64,000 nucleotides of DNA from Clostridium tepidum (lineage in GTDB: Bacteria; Bacillota; Clostridia; Clostridiales; Clostridiaceae). The position numbers were made by a program, and so were the translations under genes. The stretch lies in NCBI RefSeq assembly GCF_002008345.1, contig NZ_MRAE01000001.1, positions 124,001 through 188,000 of the forward strand, written 5' to 3'. The notes beneath the pieces were generated by a model. The model did not search any database. It worked only from the letters and a program-made list of their open reading frames with translations, and had not been told where the DNA came from. Positions 1 to 9,900 of this stretch are shown here, in pieces. Position 1 is the stretch's first letter, and every line of letters begins with the position of its first letter.

Positions 1-2
1 AT

Positions 3-707
3 AGCGATGTTGACATTGCAGTAGTACAGGAGGATATATTTCGACCTGCATACAGATTAAATGTATCTGGAGCAGACTATGGATTTACAAATGCAACTCC
101 CAGGATAAAAAGTTTTAAAGATGAAGTTGAAGATATATTAAGAAATCACTTTGGTAAAGATGTTGAAAGAAAAAATAAATCAATAAAAATTAATGGGAAT
201 TCATACAGAAAGGATACCGATAGTGTACCATCAATGAGACATAGAGACTATAGACAAGATTATACATTTGATAAAGAAAACTATATCGGTGGTATTTTAA
301 TAAAAGCTGATGATGGCCAAGAAATAATTAATTACCCAGAGCAGCATATAAAAAATGGTGTCGAAAAAAATAATGCTACAAATTATTACTTTAAAAAGAT
401 GGTTAGAATTGCTAAAGAACTTAGATACCAAATGAAAGATTTAAGATATCCATATGCCCAAAAAGCAAGTTCTTTTGGTGTAGAATGTCTTTTGTGGAAT
501 GTTCCAAATGAATACTTTACCAAATACAGTACCTATCGTTACGTTTTTGATGAGATTGTTGGGTACTTATATGATAATAGATATTCCACTCTTAATTTTA
601 TGGAAGTTAATAATATAAAAAAATTATGTGATGATTCACCTGATAGACGAGATATTTACAAAGGGTTTATAGAAGAGTTGAAAGGTTTTTATGAATATGA
701 AATCTAA
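3..707 (+). CDS. CBASS CD-NTase (cyclic oligonucleotide synthase), 5' truncated by the window
   Basis: The first complete codon is at 3 and the frame is open to the left edge. The visible 234 residues begin with SDVDIAVV, the two-aspartate metal site of the nucleotidyltransferase fold. The Gly-Ser motif that precedes it lies outside the window. A further acidic segment, DTDSVPSMRHRDY (about residues 68-80), fits the third catalytic position of SMODS-type nucleotidyltransferases. Such enzymes make a cyclic di- or trinucleotide after phage infection. The next gene overlaps by 17 bp and encodes a Cap15-like effector, which supports a CBASS operon. The product and clade cannot be read from the fragment. 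Confidence 0.82.
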   Translation, partial: SDVDIAVVQEDIFRPAYRLNVSGADYGFTNATPRIKSFKDEVEDILRNHFGKDVERKNKSIKINGNSYRKDTDSVPSMRHRDYRQDYTFDKENYIGGILIKADDGQEIINYPEQHIKNGVEKNNATNYYFKKMVRIAKELRYQMKDLRYPYAQKASSFGVECLLWNVPNEYFTKYSTYRYVFDEIVGYLYDNRYSTLNFMEVNNIKKLCDDSPDRRDIYKGFIEELKGFYEYEI

Positions 708-1287
708 AATAAATAATTTATTAAAATTATCGGCAATATTTTGTGTAATTATTTTTTTAGTTTTAAAATATTTAAAAGGTTCGGAGACATTGTTAGACAA
801 CTGGGAGTTAATTACACAAGCTGCAGGATATAGTGCCATATTAACGTTGGTATATGAAAAATGGATTTGGAGGATAAATCCTTTAATCAAAATACCTAAA
901 TTCAAAAAAGAATATGGTGGTTTAATAAAATATGAATATAATGGAATCCAAGGAACTAAAAATATAGATATAAAAATTTCTCAAACATTAACTAATGTAT
1001 ATGTTTCGATAAAAAGTGATGAGATTACAAGTAAAAGTATAACAAGTGAGTTAGTAGAAGAAAATAATAAATATGTGTTATATTATACTTATATCACTCA
1101 ACCCAAAAGTGAATTTAGTGATGAGAATCCTATCCAATATGGCACCTGTAAAGTGCTTGTTGACGATGTAAAGGAGTTTCATGGAATTTATTGGACAACC
1201 AGTAAAACCAAAGGCGACATTTACTTTGTAGAAAATAAAAAAGATAGCCAAGCAATTTTTTATCGCTCGACCTCTTTCCCTAAATAG
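691..1287 (+). CDS. cap15: Cap15-type CBASS effector (two TM helices plus beta-barrel domain)
   Basis: This 198-residue protein has two N-terminal membrane helices (about residues 9-27 and 38-58) followed by a strand-rich domain without enzyme motifs, ending in GDIYFVENKK and FYRSTSF. This layout and size match Cap15, whose beta-barrel binds the cyclic nucleotide and whose membrane helices oligomerise to disrupt the inner membrane. The start at 691 overlaps the CD-NTase by 17 bp; a second ATG at 697 is possible. AAAGG at 681-685 is the likely ribosome site. The 3' end overlaps the oppositely oriented relaxase gene by 28 bp. The assignment rests on layout and neighbour, not on an alignment. 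Confidence 0.78.
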   Translation: MNMKSKINNLLKLSAIFCVIIFLVLKYLKGSETLLDNWELITQAAGYSAILTLVYEKWIWRINPLIKIPKFKKEYGGLIKYEYNGIQGTKNIDIKISQTLTNVYVSIKSDEITSKSITSELVEENNKYVLYYTYITQPKSEFSDENPIQYGTCKVLVDDVKEFHGIYWTTSKTKGDIYFVENKKDSQAIFYRSTSFPK

Positions 1288-2603
1288 GTATCATAGTTCT
1301 TCTTATATTGATATAACCTATCCTGCTCCTGGCGGGAATGATTGAGTTTCTCAATGAGAGACTCTTTTTTTGTATTTAATTTTTCAAGCTCTTCAAATAT
1401 CTGTTTTGTGGTAGGAAGAGTATTGGAGTTCTGAAAACTTTCGGTAACTGCTTTTTTATAAAGTAAAAGTTGAGCATTATACTCGTTAGTAAAAGCCTTA
1501 TCCTCGCGATGATTTTTAGCATATTTATAAATTTCTTTATACTGCTCAATGATATATCTGTTTTCCATAGTCTGCTTTTTTTCTTCAATTAGTTTTTCTA
1601 TCTTCTTGTTTTCTGAAAGAAGATTTTGAATTTCAGAAGCTTTATCCTGGAGTGCTTTTTCTAACTGTTCTTGTGTTTTGAAGCCTTCACTTCTAACCTG
1701 GTTGATTGTATCTGCCATAGTATAAAGATTATGCTTTACTGCCCAATGCTTGTATCCAGGAGAGCCTTTAACCTTCTCGTTAGCATTAATATCAATAATA
1801 TTATCCAAGGCCTTAAATGGAGATTTAGGACGTTTTCCTCGTATCTGAATTTCCTCTGAAATACGTTCTTTTAATCTTTCCTCAGTATAATCTTCTCCAA
1901 TTCGCATAGCTCTAGTGAAACGCTTTTGACCCTCTTTTTTCTTGAAAGCGATATGCTTTCCATGTTTAATTTCATATCCATACTGCTCCATAAGATAGAG
2001 GAAATCTTTCCAGTCTTTAGCTTTCTTAGCAGCTCTATCAATATCAAACTGGAGTCTTCCCTTCCATGAAGTGCCTTCCTTTCTCTCCTGATATTCCCTA
2101 TAGGATTTACCTTTTGTCTTATACTTTTTCTTGTATTTTTCATAGTATTCATCTATGACAACAAGATTATTTTCCTTGCATAGCTTATCACTTTGGTAGC
2201 GAATTCTATGGTAACTTCGTTTATTTGATTGATAGCATTTACCTGTTTTCCAGTTTACATTATTAAAGATAATGTGGTTATGAATATGGTTACGATCTAC
2301 ATGGGTTGCCAGAACATATTCATATTCTCCTTTTAAAATTTCTTTAGCAAGAGCATGACCTATCTCGTGTGCCTTCTCAGGAATTACTTCTCCTGGAAGA
2401 AAACTTTGTATTAAATGTCTTGCCAAAACTGTTCCCCTAGTATCATTGATTTCCCTTGTATTCATAAACTGTAAATGGGCAGTTGCAGGAGAACAGCCAT
2501 CAGAACTTATCAATATTTGCTCATCAGTTTTATCACCACTAGTAATATAATCAATTGCAAGGCTGAGAGTTGATTTGATGGGATGTATCTTTGTAATTGC
2601 CAT
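1260..2603 (-). CDS. mobA: MobP-type relaxase (mobilization nuclease)
   Basis: This 447-residue protein should nick the element's oriT and pilot the single strand during mobilization. The N-terminal relaxase domain carries the three-histidine metal motif HVDRNHIHNHIIF (about residues 102-114), and the start MAITKIHPIKSTLSLAIDYI is typical of this family in Firmicutes. The C-terminal third (about 300-447) is charged and coiled-coil-like, rich in Glu, Lys and Gln. The gene follows mobC with one base between stop and start (TAA-A-ATG), so the two are translationally coupled. The protein appears full length. It is convergent with and overlaps the CBASS effector gene. Confidence 0.93.
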   Translation of the reverse strand: MAITKIHPIKSTLSLAIDYITSGDKTDEQILISSDGCSPATAHLQFMNTREINDTRGTVLARHLIQSFLPGEVIPEKAHEIGHALAKEILKGEYEYVLATHVDRNHIHNHIIFNNVNWKTGKCYQSNKRSYHRIRYQSDKLCKENNLVVIDEYYEKYKKKYKTKGKSYREYQERKEGTSWKGRLQFDIDRAAKKAKDWKDFLYLMEQYGYEIKHGKHIAFKKKEGQKRFTRAMRIGEDYTEERLKERISEEIQIRGKRPKSPFKALDNIIDINANEKVKGSPGYKHWAVKHNLYTMADTINQVRSEGFKTQEQLEKALQDKASEIQNLLSENKKIEKLIEEKKQTMENRYIIEQYKEIYKYAKNHREDKAFTNEYNAQLLLYKKAVTESFQNSNTLPTTKQIFEELEKLNTKKESLIEKLNHSRQEQDRLYQYKKNYDTYLGKEVER

Positions 2604-2604
2604 T

Positions 2605-2958
2605 TTAATCAGCTCTATTCAAATATTTTTTTGTCAGGATATTTTGAATTTTAATTATTTCTCTTGAGATATCATCATTCTCTTTTTTAAGATCTTCAAT
2701 ATCTTCTCTATAGATTATTCCTGTACTATTTACTCTCTTTGCAATTTGGTTAAGGTTGTTAGAGTTTTTCCCTATAAGAGTTTGTAGCCTTCTAAAAATA
2801 TTCATATCAATTACAAATATAGGGGCTTCAAGGACACTTTTCCTTATAAAATGTCCCATTGATTTTGACTTGCTCATTTCAAGTTTTTTCTTAAAAAGTT
2901 CCTTTTCTTCATCAGTAACCATTACATGAATATCATTTTTTCTAAGTCTATTTGCCAT
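2605..2958 (-). CDS. mobC: MobC-type relaxosome accessory protein
   Basis: This 117-residue protein has a ribbon-helix-helix-like N-terminus (MANRLRKNDIHVMVTDEE) and a later segment LIGKNSNNLNQIAKRVNSTG that matches the core of MobC proteins. MobC binds near oriT and helps the relaxase melt the nic region. The ribosome site AGGAGG sits at the right distance upstream on the minus strand (complement of CCTCCT near 2966). It is the first gene of a mobC-relaxase operon transcribed leftward from the oriT-like region at about 2996-3118. Confidence 0.9.
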   Translation of the reverse strand: MANRLRKNDIHVMVTDEEKELFKKKLEMSKSKSMGHFIRKSVLEAPIFVIDMNIFRRLQTLIGKNSNNLNQIAKRVNSTGIIYREDIEDLKKENDDISREIIKIQNILTKKYLNRAD

Positions 2959-2995
2959 ATAAATCCTCCTTTTCTTTCTTCTTTATAACAGGGTA

Positions 2996-3118
2996 TTAGG
3001 GGTGTCCCCTAAATCATTCCGATAGGAACAAGTAGAAAATTGGATAAAAAGAAGCGAACCTAAATGGGTCCGCTTCATCAATTTTCTCGTAAGTGTGTCT
3101 ACACTTACTGTGCTTGCT
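2996..3118. other. Putative oriT and mob operon control region
   Basis: Three inverted repeats lie just upstream of mobC. First, TTAGGGG / CCCCTAA (2996-3002 and 3006-3012) is placed where the mob promoter should be. Second, a long imperfect stem pairs 3034-3042 (AGAAAATTG) with 3079-3087, continuing with GAAGCGAACC (3051-3060) against GGTCCGCTTC (3067-3076). Third, GTAAGTGT (3089-3096) pairs with ACACTTAC (3101-3108), followed by TGTGCTTGC, a plausible nic-side sequence. Inverted repeats beside a mobC-relaxase operon are the usual form of a MOBP oriT. The exact nic site is not established. Confidence 0.6.
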
Positions 3119-3338
3119 ATTAAAGTTATTTTAAAAGCAGGCATTAAGCTAAGTATTTGATTTATACATTTATATTACCGCACTCTATAGTTAATGTCAG
3201 CGTGAATTAGTGGATTTTCAAAAAATGTTTAATATATAAATTTAGGTGTTGTCTAATTACATTGTAAAAAAGAAAGGGAAAATGTATAATAATATTAACA
3301 ATGTTGTCAATAAAGTTATTAATAGAGGAGTGAACAAC

Positions 3339-3575
3339 ATGAGTGATGTAAACAAATTATTAGATGAGGCTATTAAGGAAATAGCAAGCTTAAAAGATGG
3401 TGAAATATTCTTAGTTAAGGATCTTTTTAAAGGCTATCTTTGGAACAGAGTCCCTAGGAAGGATAGACTTCTACTAGGAACATTATTTCTAAATCAGGTT
3501 AATAAAATGGGCGGTAAAGGAATAAAGGCAATAGAGAAAACATCATCAAATCAACAAAGATATATGAAAGTTTAA
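3339..3575 (+). CDS. DUF1413 family small protein
   Basis: This 78-residue protein contains LKDGEIFLVKDLFKGYLWNR followed by DRLLLGTLF and ends IEKTSSNQQRYMKV, the pattern I associate with DUF1413 proteins, possibly winged-helix-like. Its molecular role is unknown. The start at 3339 is chosen because AGGAG lies at 3326-3330; an in-frame upstream ATG lacks a ribosome site. It is the first gene of a six-gene rightward operon reaching 10687 with gaps of 12-65 bp. It may regulate or be an accessory of that operon. Confidence 0.65.
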   Translation: MSDVNKLLDEAIKEIASLKDGEIFLVKDLFKGYLWNRVPRKDRLLLGTLFLNQVNKMGGKGIKAIEKTSSNQQRYMKV

Positions 3576-3597
3576 AACCAACAAAGGGGGTATTAAT

Positions 3598-4158
3598 TTG
3601 CTGGATTTAAAAGAATTAGTAGTTAAGTTTTTCTCCTATGCAGAAATAGAAAGAATTGAAATATATAATGAGTTCAGCTTTCAACATGAGCTAGGTATAT
3701 TTTTAAGAAAGGAACTATACAGCTATACAATTCAGTTTGAAAGAAATGTATCTTATTTTTCAATAGGGAAGAAAACTATTAAAAAAGAAATTGATATCTC
3801 TATTTTTAATCAAGATAAGACAGAGAAATATGCCATTGAACTAAAACATCCTTTAAATGGCCAGTATCCAGAGCAGATGTACTCATTTGTTAAAGATATA
3901 AAATTTATGGAAGAATTAAAAGAAAGTGGATTTACAAAAAATGCAGTGGTAACACTTGTATCAGATAGACCTTTTTATGTGGGCCGAAGCAATAATGGAA
4001 TCTATAAATATTTTAGAGATGAATACAGGGTTTATGGAGATATCTTCAAACCAACAGGAGCGATGAAAGGAAAAGAATTTATTCCTATAAAAGGAGACTA
4101 TGATTTCACCTGGCAACCTTTAAATGGGGGTAGAAAATATTTTATTATAGAAATTTAG
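3598..4158 (+). CDS. PD-(D/E)xK-like hypothetical protein
   Basis: This 186-residue protein starts at TTG 3598 behind a strong AAAGGGGG site (3583-3590). I do not recognise a named family. Residues about 65-85 read KKEIDISIFNQ and then YAIELKHPL, an E-I-D-I strand followed by E-x-K, the spacing expected of a PD-(D/E)xK nuclease core; a glutamate in the N-terminal helix (FSFQHELGIF) could complete the site. Nothing else indicates its substrate. It lies between the DUF1413 gene and a second nuclease-like gene 12 bp downstream, so a nucleic-acid-cutting role in the same system is plausible but inferred. Confidence 0.5.
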   Translation: MLDLKELVVKFFSYAEIERIEIYNEFSFQHELGIFLRKELYSYTIQFERNVSYFSIGKKTIKKEIDISIFNQDKTEKYAIELKHPLNGQYPEQMYSFVKDIKFMEELKESGFTKNAVVTLVSDRPFYVGRSNNGIYKYFRDEYRVYGDIFKPTGAMKGKEFIPIKGDYDFTWQPLNGGRKYFIIEI

Positions 4159-4170
4159 GAGGATGGATAA

Positions 4171-5286
4171 ATGTTTCTAATAGATAAAGAAAAAAATGAA
4201 GCTATATCTATAAGTAAAAAAACTTTTCAAGAGCTAGAATTTAAAGAACGTCAGCATCTACAAGAATGGATAAGCAAAAACACAGATATTCTTGGGGAGA
4301 GTCTTCTCATAATACAAAAAGAGTTTAGTGGTTTTGATGATACTAAGGAAAGACTAGATTTATTAGCTATCGATGAAAGTGGCAATCTTGTTATTATAGA
4401 AAATAAACTAGATGATAGTGGTAGAGATGTTGTATGGCAGGCCCTTAAGTACGCATCTTATTGTTCTAGTCTGACCAAAAATGATATCAAAGATATTTTC
4501 CAAACATATTTAGATCTGCAAGGGAAAAGTGATCATGCAGAAAAATTAATATGTGATTTCTTGGAAGTAGAAGATTTTAGTGAAGTAGAATTAAACAGTG
4601 ATGACCAAAGGATAATAATGATAGCAGCTAATTTTAGAAAAGAAGTAACATCAACTGCAATGTGGCTACTAGATCACAATATAAAAATAAAATGTATTAA
4701 GGTGACTCCTTATGAATTAGATGGAAAGGTTTTATTGGATACTGAACAGATAATACCTATTGCAGATGCTGAAGATTATTTAATTAAAATAGCAAATAAA
4801 AAGCAAGAAGAGTTAATAAGTCGAGAGAAAAATCAGACAAGATACACGGTGAGACTTCAATTCTGGACACAGCTTCTTCAGGTAATGAATGAAAAATCAG
4901 ATTTATTTAAAAATGTAAGTCCCTCAAAAGATAATTGGATAGGATGCGGAAGTGGTTATAGCGGACTACCCTATACTTTTGTAGTTACAGGTAATTATGC
5001 CAAGATTGAATTATATATAAACAGAGGGAAGCAAGAAGAAAATAAAGTGATTTTTGATTCTATCTTTTCCCAAAAAGAAAAAATAGAATCTTCTTTTGGA
5101 GACCAGCTTGACTGGCAAAGAAGAGATAATGGGAAAGGAAGTAGGATAGCTTATTGGTTAAGAGACGTTAATGTATTTAACGAAGAAGACTGGTCAGAGA
5201 TGATAGAGTTTTTAACCTCTAATATGGTTAAGTTTGAAAGTTCTATAAAAGGTATTCTAAAAGATGTGATGAAAAACAAACAATAA
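4171..5286 (+). CDS. NucS-like nuclease domain fused to DUF4268
   Basis: This 371-residue protein has an N-terminal region (about residues 25-110) with RLDLLAIDESGNLVIIENK, a D-x13-E-x-K arrangement typical of endonuclease NucS-like PD-(D/E)xK domains, followed by DVVWQALKYASYC. The C-terminal part (about 215-371), with tryptophan-rich segments such as LQFWTQLLQVMNE and RIAYWLRDVNVF, resembles DUF4268. Such proteins occur in accessory and defence regions, but their substrates are not established. The start has GGAGGA 7 bp upstream. The gene is in the middle of the six-gene operon. Confidence 0.68.
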   Translation: MFLIDKEKNEAISISKKTFQELEFKERQHLQEWISKNTDILGESLLIIQKEFSGFDDTKERLDLLAIDESGNLVIIENKLDDSGRDVVWQALKYASYCSSLTKNDIKDIFQTYLDLQGKSDHAEKLICDFLEVEDFSEVELNSDDQRIIMIAANFRKEVTSTAMWLLDHNIKIKCIKVTPYELDGKVLLDTEQIIPIADAEDYLIKIANKKQEELISREKNQTRYTVRLQFWTQLLQVMNEKSDLFKNVSPSKDNWIGCGSGYSGLPYTFVVTGNYAKIELYINRGKQEENKVIFDSIFSQKEKIESSFGDQLDWQRRDNGKGSRIAYWLRDVNVFNEEDWSEMIEFLTSNMVKFESSIKGILKDVMKNKQ

Positions 5287-5343
5287 CTCTTAGATCGTGC
5301 CAATAAATTTAAAGGTAATTAATGTTTTATGAGGGGTGAAAAG

Positions 5344-6258
5344 ATGAATGATAAAGAGATAATTCTTTCAAAAATTGCGGAAATTATTAGTAGGCCAGGT
5401 TTTCTTATAGAGAAAAACTCAGAATTTAAGGCCAGATTAAAATGCACAGGTCTTAATGATTATTATGAGAAATACATAGATTATCTTATACCGTATTTTT
5501 ATAAACAAGGTTATGCACAGAAATTTAAGAACCCTAACGAAGAGTATGATGTGTTTTTAGGATTAGATGGTATTTTTTCAGATTTGTATAAAGATGATAG
5601 ACACGAGGATATTATTAATCTTTTAAAAGAAATAACTAAATCGTTCAATGTATGGTATGTTTCTGAAGATGGATCCGAAGATTTTGAAGAATTAGCTAGA
5701 TTATATGAAATTTTAGGATTAAGCATAATCTTAGAATCTGGGAAAGTTAAAGTTTCAGCCTGTATGAGAAGTGACTTTACCAGAGTAAATGAGATATTTT
5801 CTGTTGAATCTTGGATAAAAAACAATCATATAGAAGTACATGATGCTTATGAGTCTGCGATTGATGCTTATACTCAAGGTCATTCTGGAGCTTGTATTGA
5901 ATCATGTAGAACATGCATTGTAAGCATATTTTCAAAATATAAGGGAACAGAAAATTTTGCTAAGTGGATGCGGGGTGTTTTTAATACAAGTGGAGATTGT
6001 AAAACTGCATCGGTAAAAGATTTAGATGCAGCTCTAAAATCAGATCTTAAGAAAGAAGATTTAGCGGATTTCTTTAATGAAAACAAAGATGGAAAACTAA
6101 CAAAGACAAAAACAGTCTATATGATATATTCTATGATGTCTGATTATGGAACTCATAGAAATGAGAATACTATTGAATCCCCAACAAATGAAGATGCATT
6201 ATTTTGCTTGAGACTAACGGACAGCATACTTTTTTGGGTGTATTCAAAAAATAAATAA
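5344..6258 (+). CDS. Hypothetical protein with Abi/HEPN-like C-terminal domain
   Basis: This protein has 304 residues from ATG 5344, chosen because GAGGGGTG (5331-5338) is a good ribosome site for it; an ATG at 5329 would place that site inside the gene. Residues about 165-304 form a helical domain with HSGACIESCRTCIVSIF and then MSDYGTHRNE, ending ALFCLRLTDSILFWVY. This resembles the C-terminal helical domain of abortive infection proteins and HEPN-like RNases, in which a conserved Arg/His pair cuts RNA. The N-terminal half is not recognised. The family call is tentative. Confidence 0.45.
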   Translation: MNDKEIILSKIAEIISRPGFLIEKNSEFKARLKCTGLNDYYEKYIDYLIPYFYKQGYAQKFKNPNEEYDVFLGLDGIFSDLYKDDRHEDIINLLKEITKSFNVWYVSEDGSEDFEELARLYEILGLSIILESGKVKVSACMRSDFTRVNEIFSVESWIKNNHIEVHDAYESAIDAYTQGHSGACIESCRTCIVSIFSKYKGTENFAKWMRGVFNTSGDCKTASVKDLDAALKSDLKKEDLADFFNENKDGKLTKTKTVYMIYSMMSDYGTHRNENTIESPTNEDALFCLRLTDSILFWVYSKNK

Positions 6259-6281
6259 TTTTTAGTGAAAGGATGGATAAA

Positions 6282-6866
6282 GTGTCAGATATAAAAAAAG
6301 CATATGATGAAATTACAGATTTTCTAAATAATGAAACTGAAAAAACATTATTATTACGAGGTATCGCTGATACAGAAAAGCACCAGGTACTATTGAAAGC
6401 TTTAAATGCTCAAGGAAACATGAAAGGATTGATTAATTTAATTCATACTGCAAAAGATGGAATTGAGAATTTTTTTCGATGGGCAGGGCTCTATAAGGTT
6501 AAAGTTCCCAAAAAATATGGTGAGGGTATGAGATTATCAGATATCACTATTTTTTTCGATAACATCACTACTAAAAATAGTGATGAAAAATATGATAATT
6601 ATGCATTTGATTTTATGATTGTATGGCCAATCCAAAGTGTTACCAAAAATATTAAGGAAATTGAAATGTTAAAAGAAATGGCAAGACGCCAGAAGACTAG
6701 AAAGATAATATATTTGACACTCAAGGAGCCTTGGTATAATCCTGATTCTTTAGAGCCGATTTCTGATAGAGTTATCAAATTAGATTGTGAAAATGATGAT
6801 CCTGAAGAGTACAATCGAATTATGGCAGAATATGAGAAGGATATGAAAAGGCGTCGTTATTTTTGA
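6282..6866 (+). CDS. Hypothetical protein paired with the YobI-type ATPase
   Basis: I do not recognise this 194-residue protein. GTG 6282 is preferred because AAAGGA (6268-6273) is 8 bp upstream; an in-frame ATG at 6273 overlaps that site. Visible features are a helical N-terminus (KKAYDEITDFLNNETEK), a central strand-rich part (YAFDFMIVWPIQSV) and a basic, acidic-patched C-terminus ending KDMKRRRYF. No signal peptide, membrane segment or catalytic motif is evident. It lies 65 bp before the large ATPase gene and probably acts with it. Confidence 0.6.
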   Translation: MSDIKKAYDEITDFLNNETEKTLLLRGIADTEKHQVLLKALNAQGNMKGLINLIHTAKDGIENFFRWAGLYKVKVPKKYGEGMRLSDITIFFDNITTKNSDEKYDNYAFDFMIVWPIQSVTKNIKEIEMLKEMARRQKTRKIIYLTLKEPWYNPDSLEPISDRVIKLDCENDDPEEYNRIMAEYEKDMKRRRYF

Positions 6867-6931
6867 TTTATGCTAAAATTTTGTTGAGGTGATATATAGA
6901 ATGATATTACTAATGTTGTGGAGGTGAAAAT

Positions 6932-9900
6932 ATGGAGAATAGAACAATTAATTACCAAAAACTAACTCCTATTGTAACGGAGGATATAAGTTACTATCAG
7001 GATTATCTAAATTATGCATATTCTGAAAAAGATATACTTAATATAGCATTGACAGGCAGATATGGTGCTGGAAAGAGCAGTGTCTGGAGAGGATATGAAT
7101 CGAAAAAAAATATGAATAATTCGACAATCCATATATCATTAACAAATTTTGATGATATAAATATCAGTAGTGAAAATAAACAAGGAGCTAATGAAACTGA
7201 TAAAAAAAGTATAAATAGAATTGAATTTCAAATATTAAACCAGATATTATATCAAATAGAAAGTAATAAAATACCTAGTGCCAAATACAAAGTCAAGCAA
7301 GATATTAGCAAGTATTTATTGATGGAATATATTGCAATGTTTACAATGTTTACAATAGGAATAATATTAGTACTCTTTGAAGAACAAATTAAATTTATTT
7401 TAATGGGTAAATTTAAAAATTTAAACACTGAAATGCTATGGTTAATATCTACAGTCATATTTTTGGCAATTCCACCAATAGCAATATTTAGAAGATACTT
7501 GATGAAACAATTTAAATACTTCGACATTAAAAGGATAAGTTTTAAAAATAATCAATTTGAATTTGATTCAGATGAAGATGAATCATTGTTTGATAGAGAT
7601 CAGGATGAAATTGTCTACATAATCAGAGAATCGGGGATAAAAACGATAGTTTTTGAAGACTTAGATCGTTTTAACAATATTGAGATATTTAACAAACTAA
7701 GAAATATCAACAGGTTGGTAAATCTCGATAAAAAGGAAGAAGAAAAAATTAGATTTGTTTATATGTTAAGAGATGATGTATTTTTATCTAAGGATAGGAC
7801 TAAATTTTTTGATATTATAATTCCTATAGTTCCAATATTAGATTCATCAAACTCTAAGGGAGTATTTTTAGATATTTTTAGAGATGAGCTTAGTACAGAA
7901 TATTCACCAGATAAAAAAATGCTAGAACGAATATCCATATATGTGGATGATATGAGGTTATTAAAAAATATATATAATGAGTATATTATCTATCTTGGTA
8001 GAATAGATGCTATAAAAAGAAAGCTAGACCCTAATAAACTATTAGGAATCATAACTTATAAAAATATTTTCCCTACTGACTATGAAAATCTACAACAAAA
8101 CAAGGGCTACATCTTTGAATTATTTTATAGATATAAAAAAAAGATAGGAGATATAATAAAAGATATTCAAAGAGAAATTGAAACTTTAAACGATGAAATT
8201 ATCGAGTTGAAACAAATGATTGAAGATGATCATTCCACTTTGATAGCAGCATACTTCCCCACAGATAAGTTATATGAGAAGGCTGGAGGATTTGAAAACT
8301 TAAAAGATTTTGCTGAATATTTGTTGAAAAATCCAGACGAACAATATGTATATAGAAATCGAAGTACATCAGGATATGCGAGATCTGGTAGAGATATTCT
8401 TAAAGAACTAGATAAGAATCAAAATTATAATAAAAATAAGATATTACTTAATAATGATAGTAAAACAGTAGCCATTAAAAAACGTGAAGACAAAATCCAA
8501 CAATTGGAGGATGAAAAGAAACAACTTAATAGTATGACTTTAAAAGAATTACTAGAAAGACATATAGATGACACAATATTTGAGGAAATAGATGATGAAA
8601 TTATAAAAGAACATTATTTTCCTTTGATAAGATTTTTGATAGTTAGTGGATATATTGATGAAACTTATAAAGAATATTTAAGTTATTTTTATGAGAGTAG
8701 TATAACGGCCAATGACCAAATATTCTTAAGAAGTATATATGAAAACACACCTTTAGAATATGAATACAGATTAGATAATTCAACAGAGGTTTTATCTAAC
8801 TTAGAAACAAGTGATTTTACAAGAGATAGTAGTTTAAATTTTGAATTGTTAAAAGTTATAATTCAAAGAGGAGAAAATGACATTTTCAAACAAATTTTAG
8901 AAACAATTTATAAAAAAATAGATATGTCTTTTTTTAATAAATATTTAAATTATTGTAATGAAGAAGAAAAATCTTGCTTTATAAATAAACTGATAGAACA
9001 TGATACAGAATATTTAAATAGGTGGTTAAAATCAGAAGAAATTGATACTAATAATAGATTATTATTAGTAGATAAAACTCTTATATTATCAGAAGATAAG
9101 TTATTAGAAATAAATACAAATAATAAATTTGATATATATTTAGAATCAACTTCTAAAGTGTTGGAATACTATAATGGAGAAAATATAGGAGCATCTATAA
9201 ATGGTATGATATCATTGGATATAAAGTTTAAAAACTTAAGCATTTCTGATATAAATGATTATGTTCTAAAATCAATAGTAAAAAGCAATCTTTACGATAT
9301 AAATTTTATAAATATAAATTATATAATTAATCGATTGGTATATTCAAATAATGGAAAAGAGAAGGAAATTGCAAGTAGCCAATATACTATCATTAATACT
9401 AGCAGAGAACTAAATAGTATGAAAATCAATATTAACGAGAATATCCAAGAATATTTAACTTCATATATAGAAAGCATATCTAATGATATAATCTTAAGGA
9501 ACTCTGAAAATGATACTATTGTAATATTAAATTCAGAGATAGATAAAATGTTGATAGATAAATATATCAATCAAAATAAAACTATTTTAACAAGCATTGA
9601 TTGTATAACAAACACTGAATTGTGGAAAGTCTTGCTTAAAAAACAATTAGTTTGTAAGACTCATATAAATGCTAAGAAATATTATGAAACAATAGGTTCA
9701 TTGGATAAAACACTTTTAGAGTTCATTAATGCTATGGAATATGATTCAATAGTACAATGGTCAAGTGAGCTTGACGAATATTCAAAACTAGAAACAGAGC
9801 TAATAAATAGTAAAAATGTCAGTATAGACATATTAAAAGAGATAACCCAAAAGACAGATTATAAAATACAATTTCTTAATATTGAACTTTCAAATAAACA

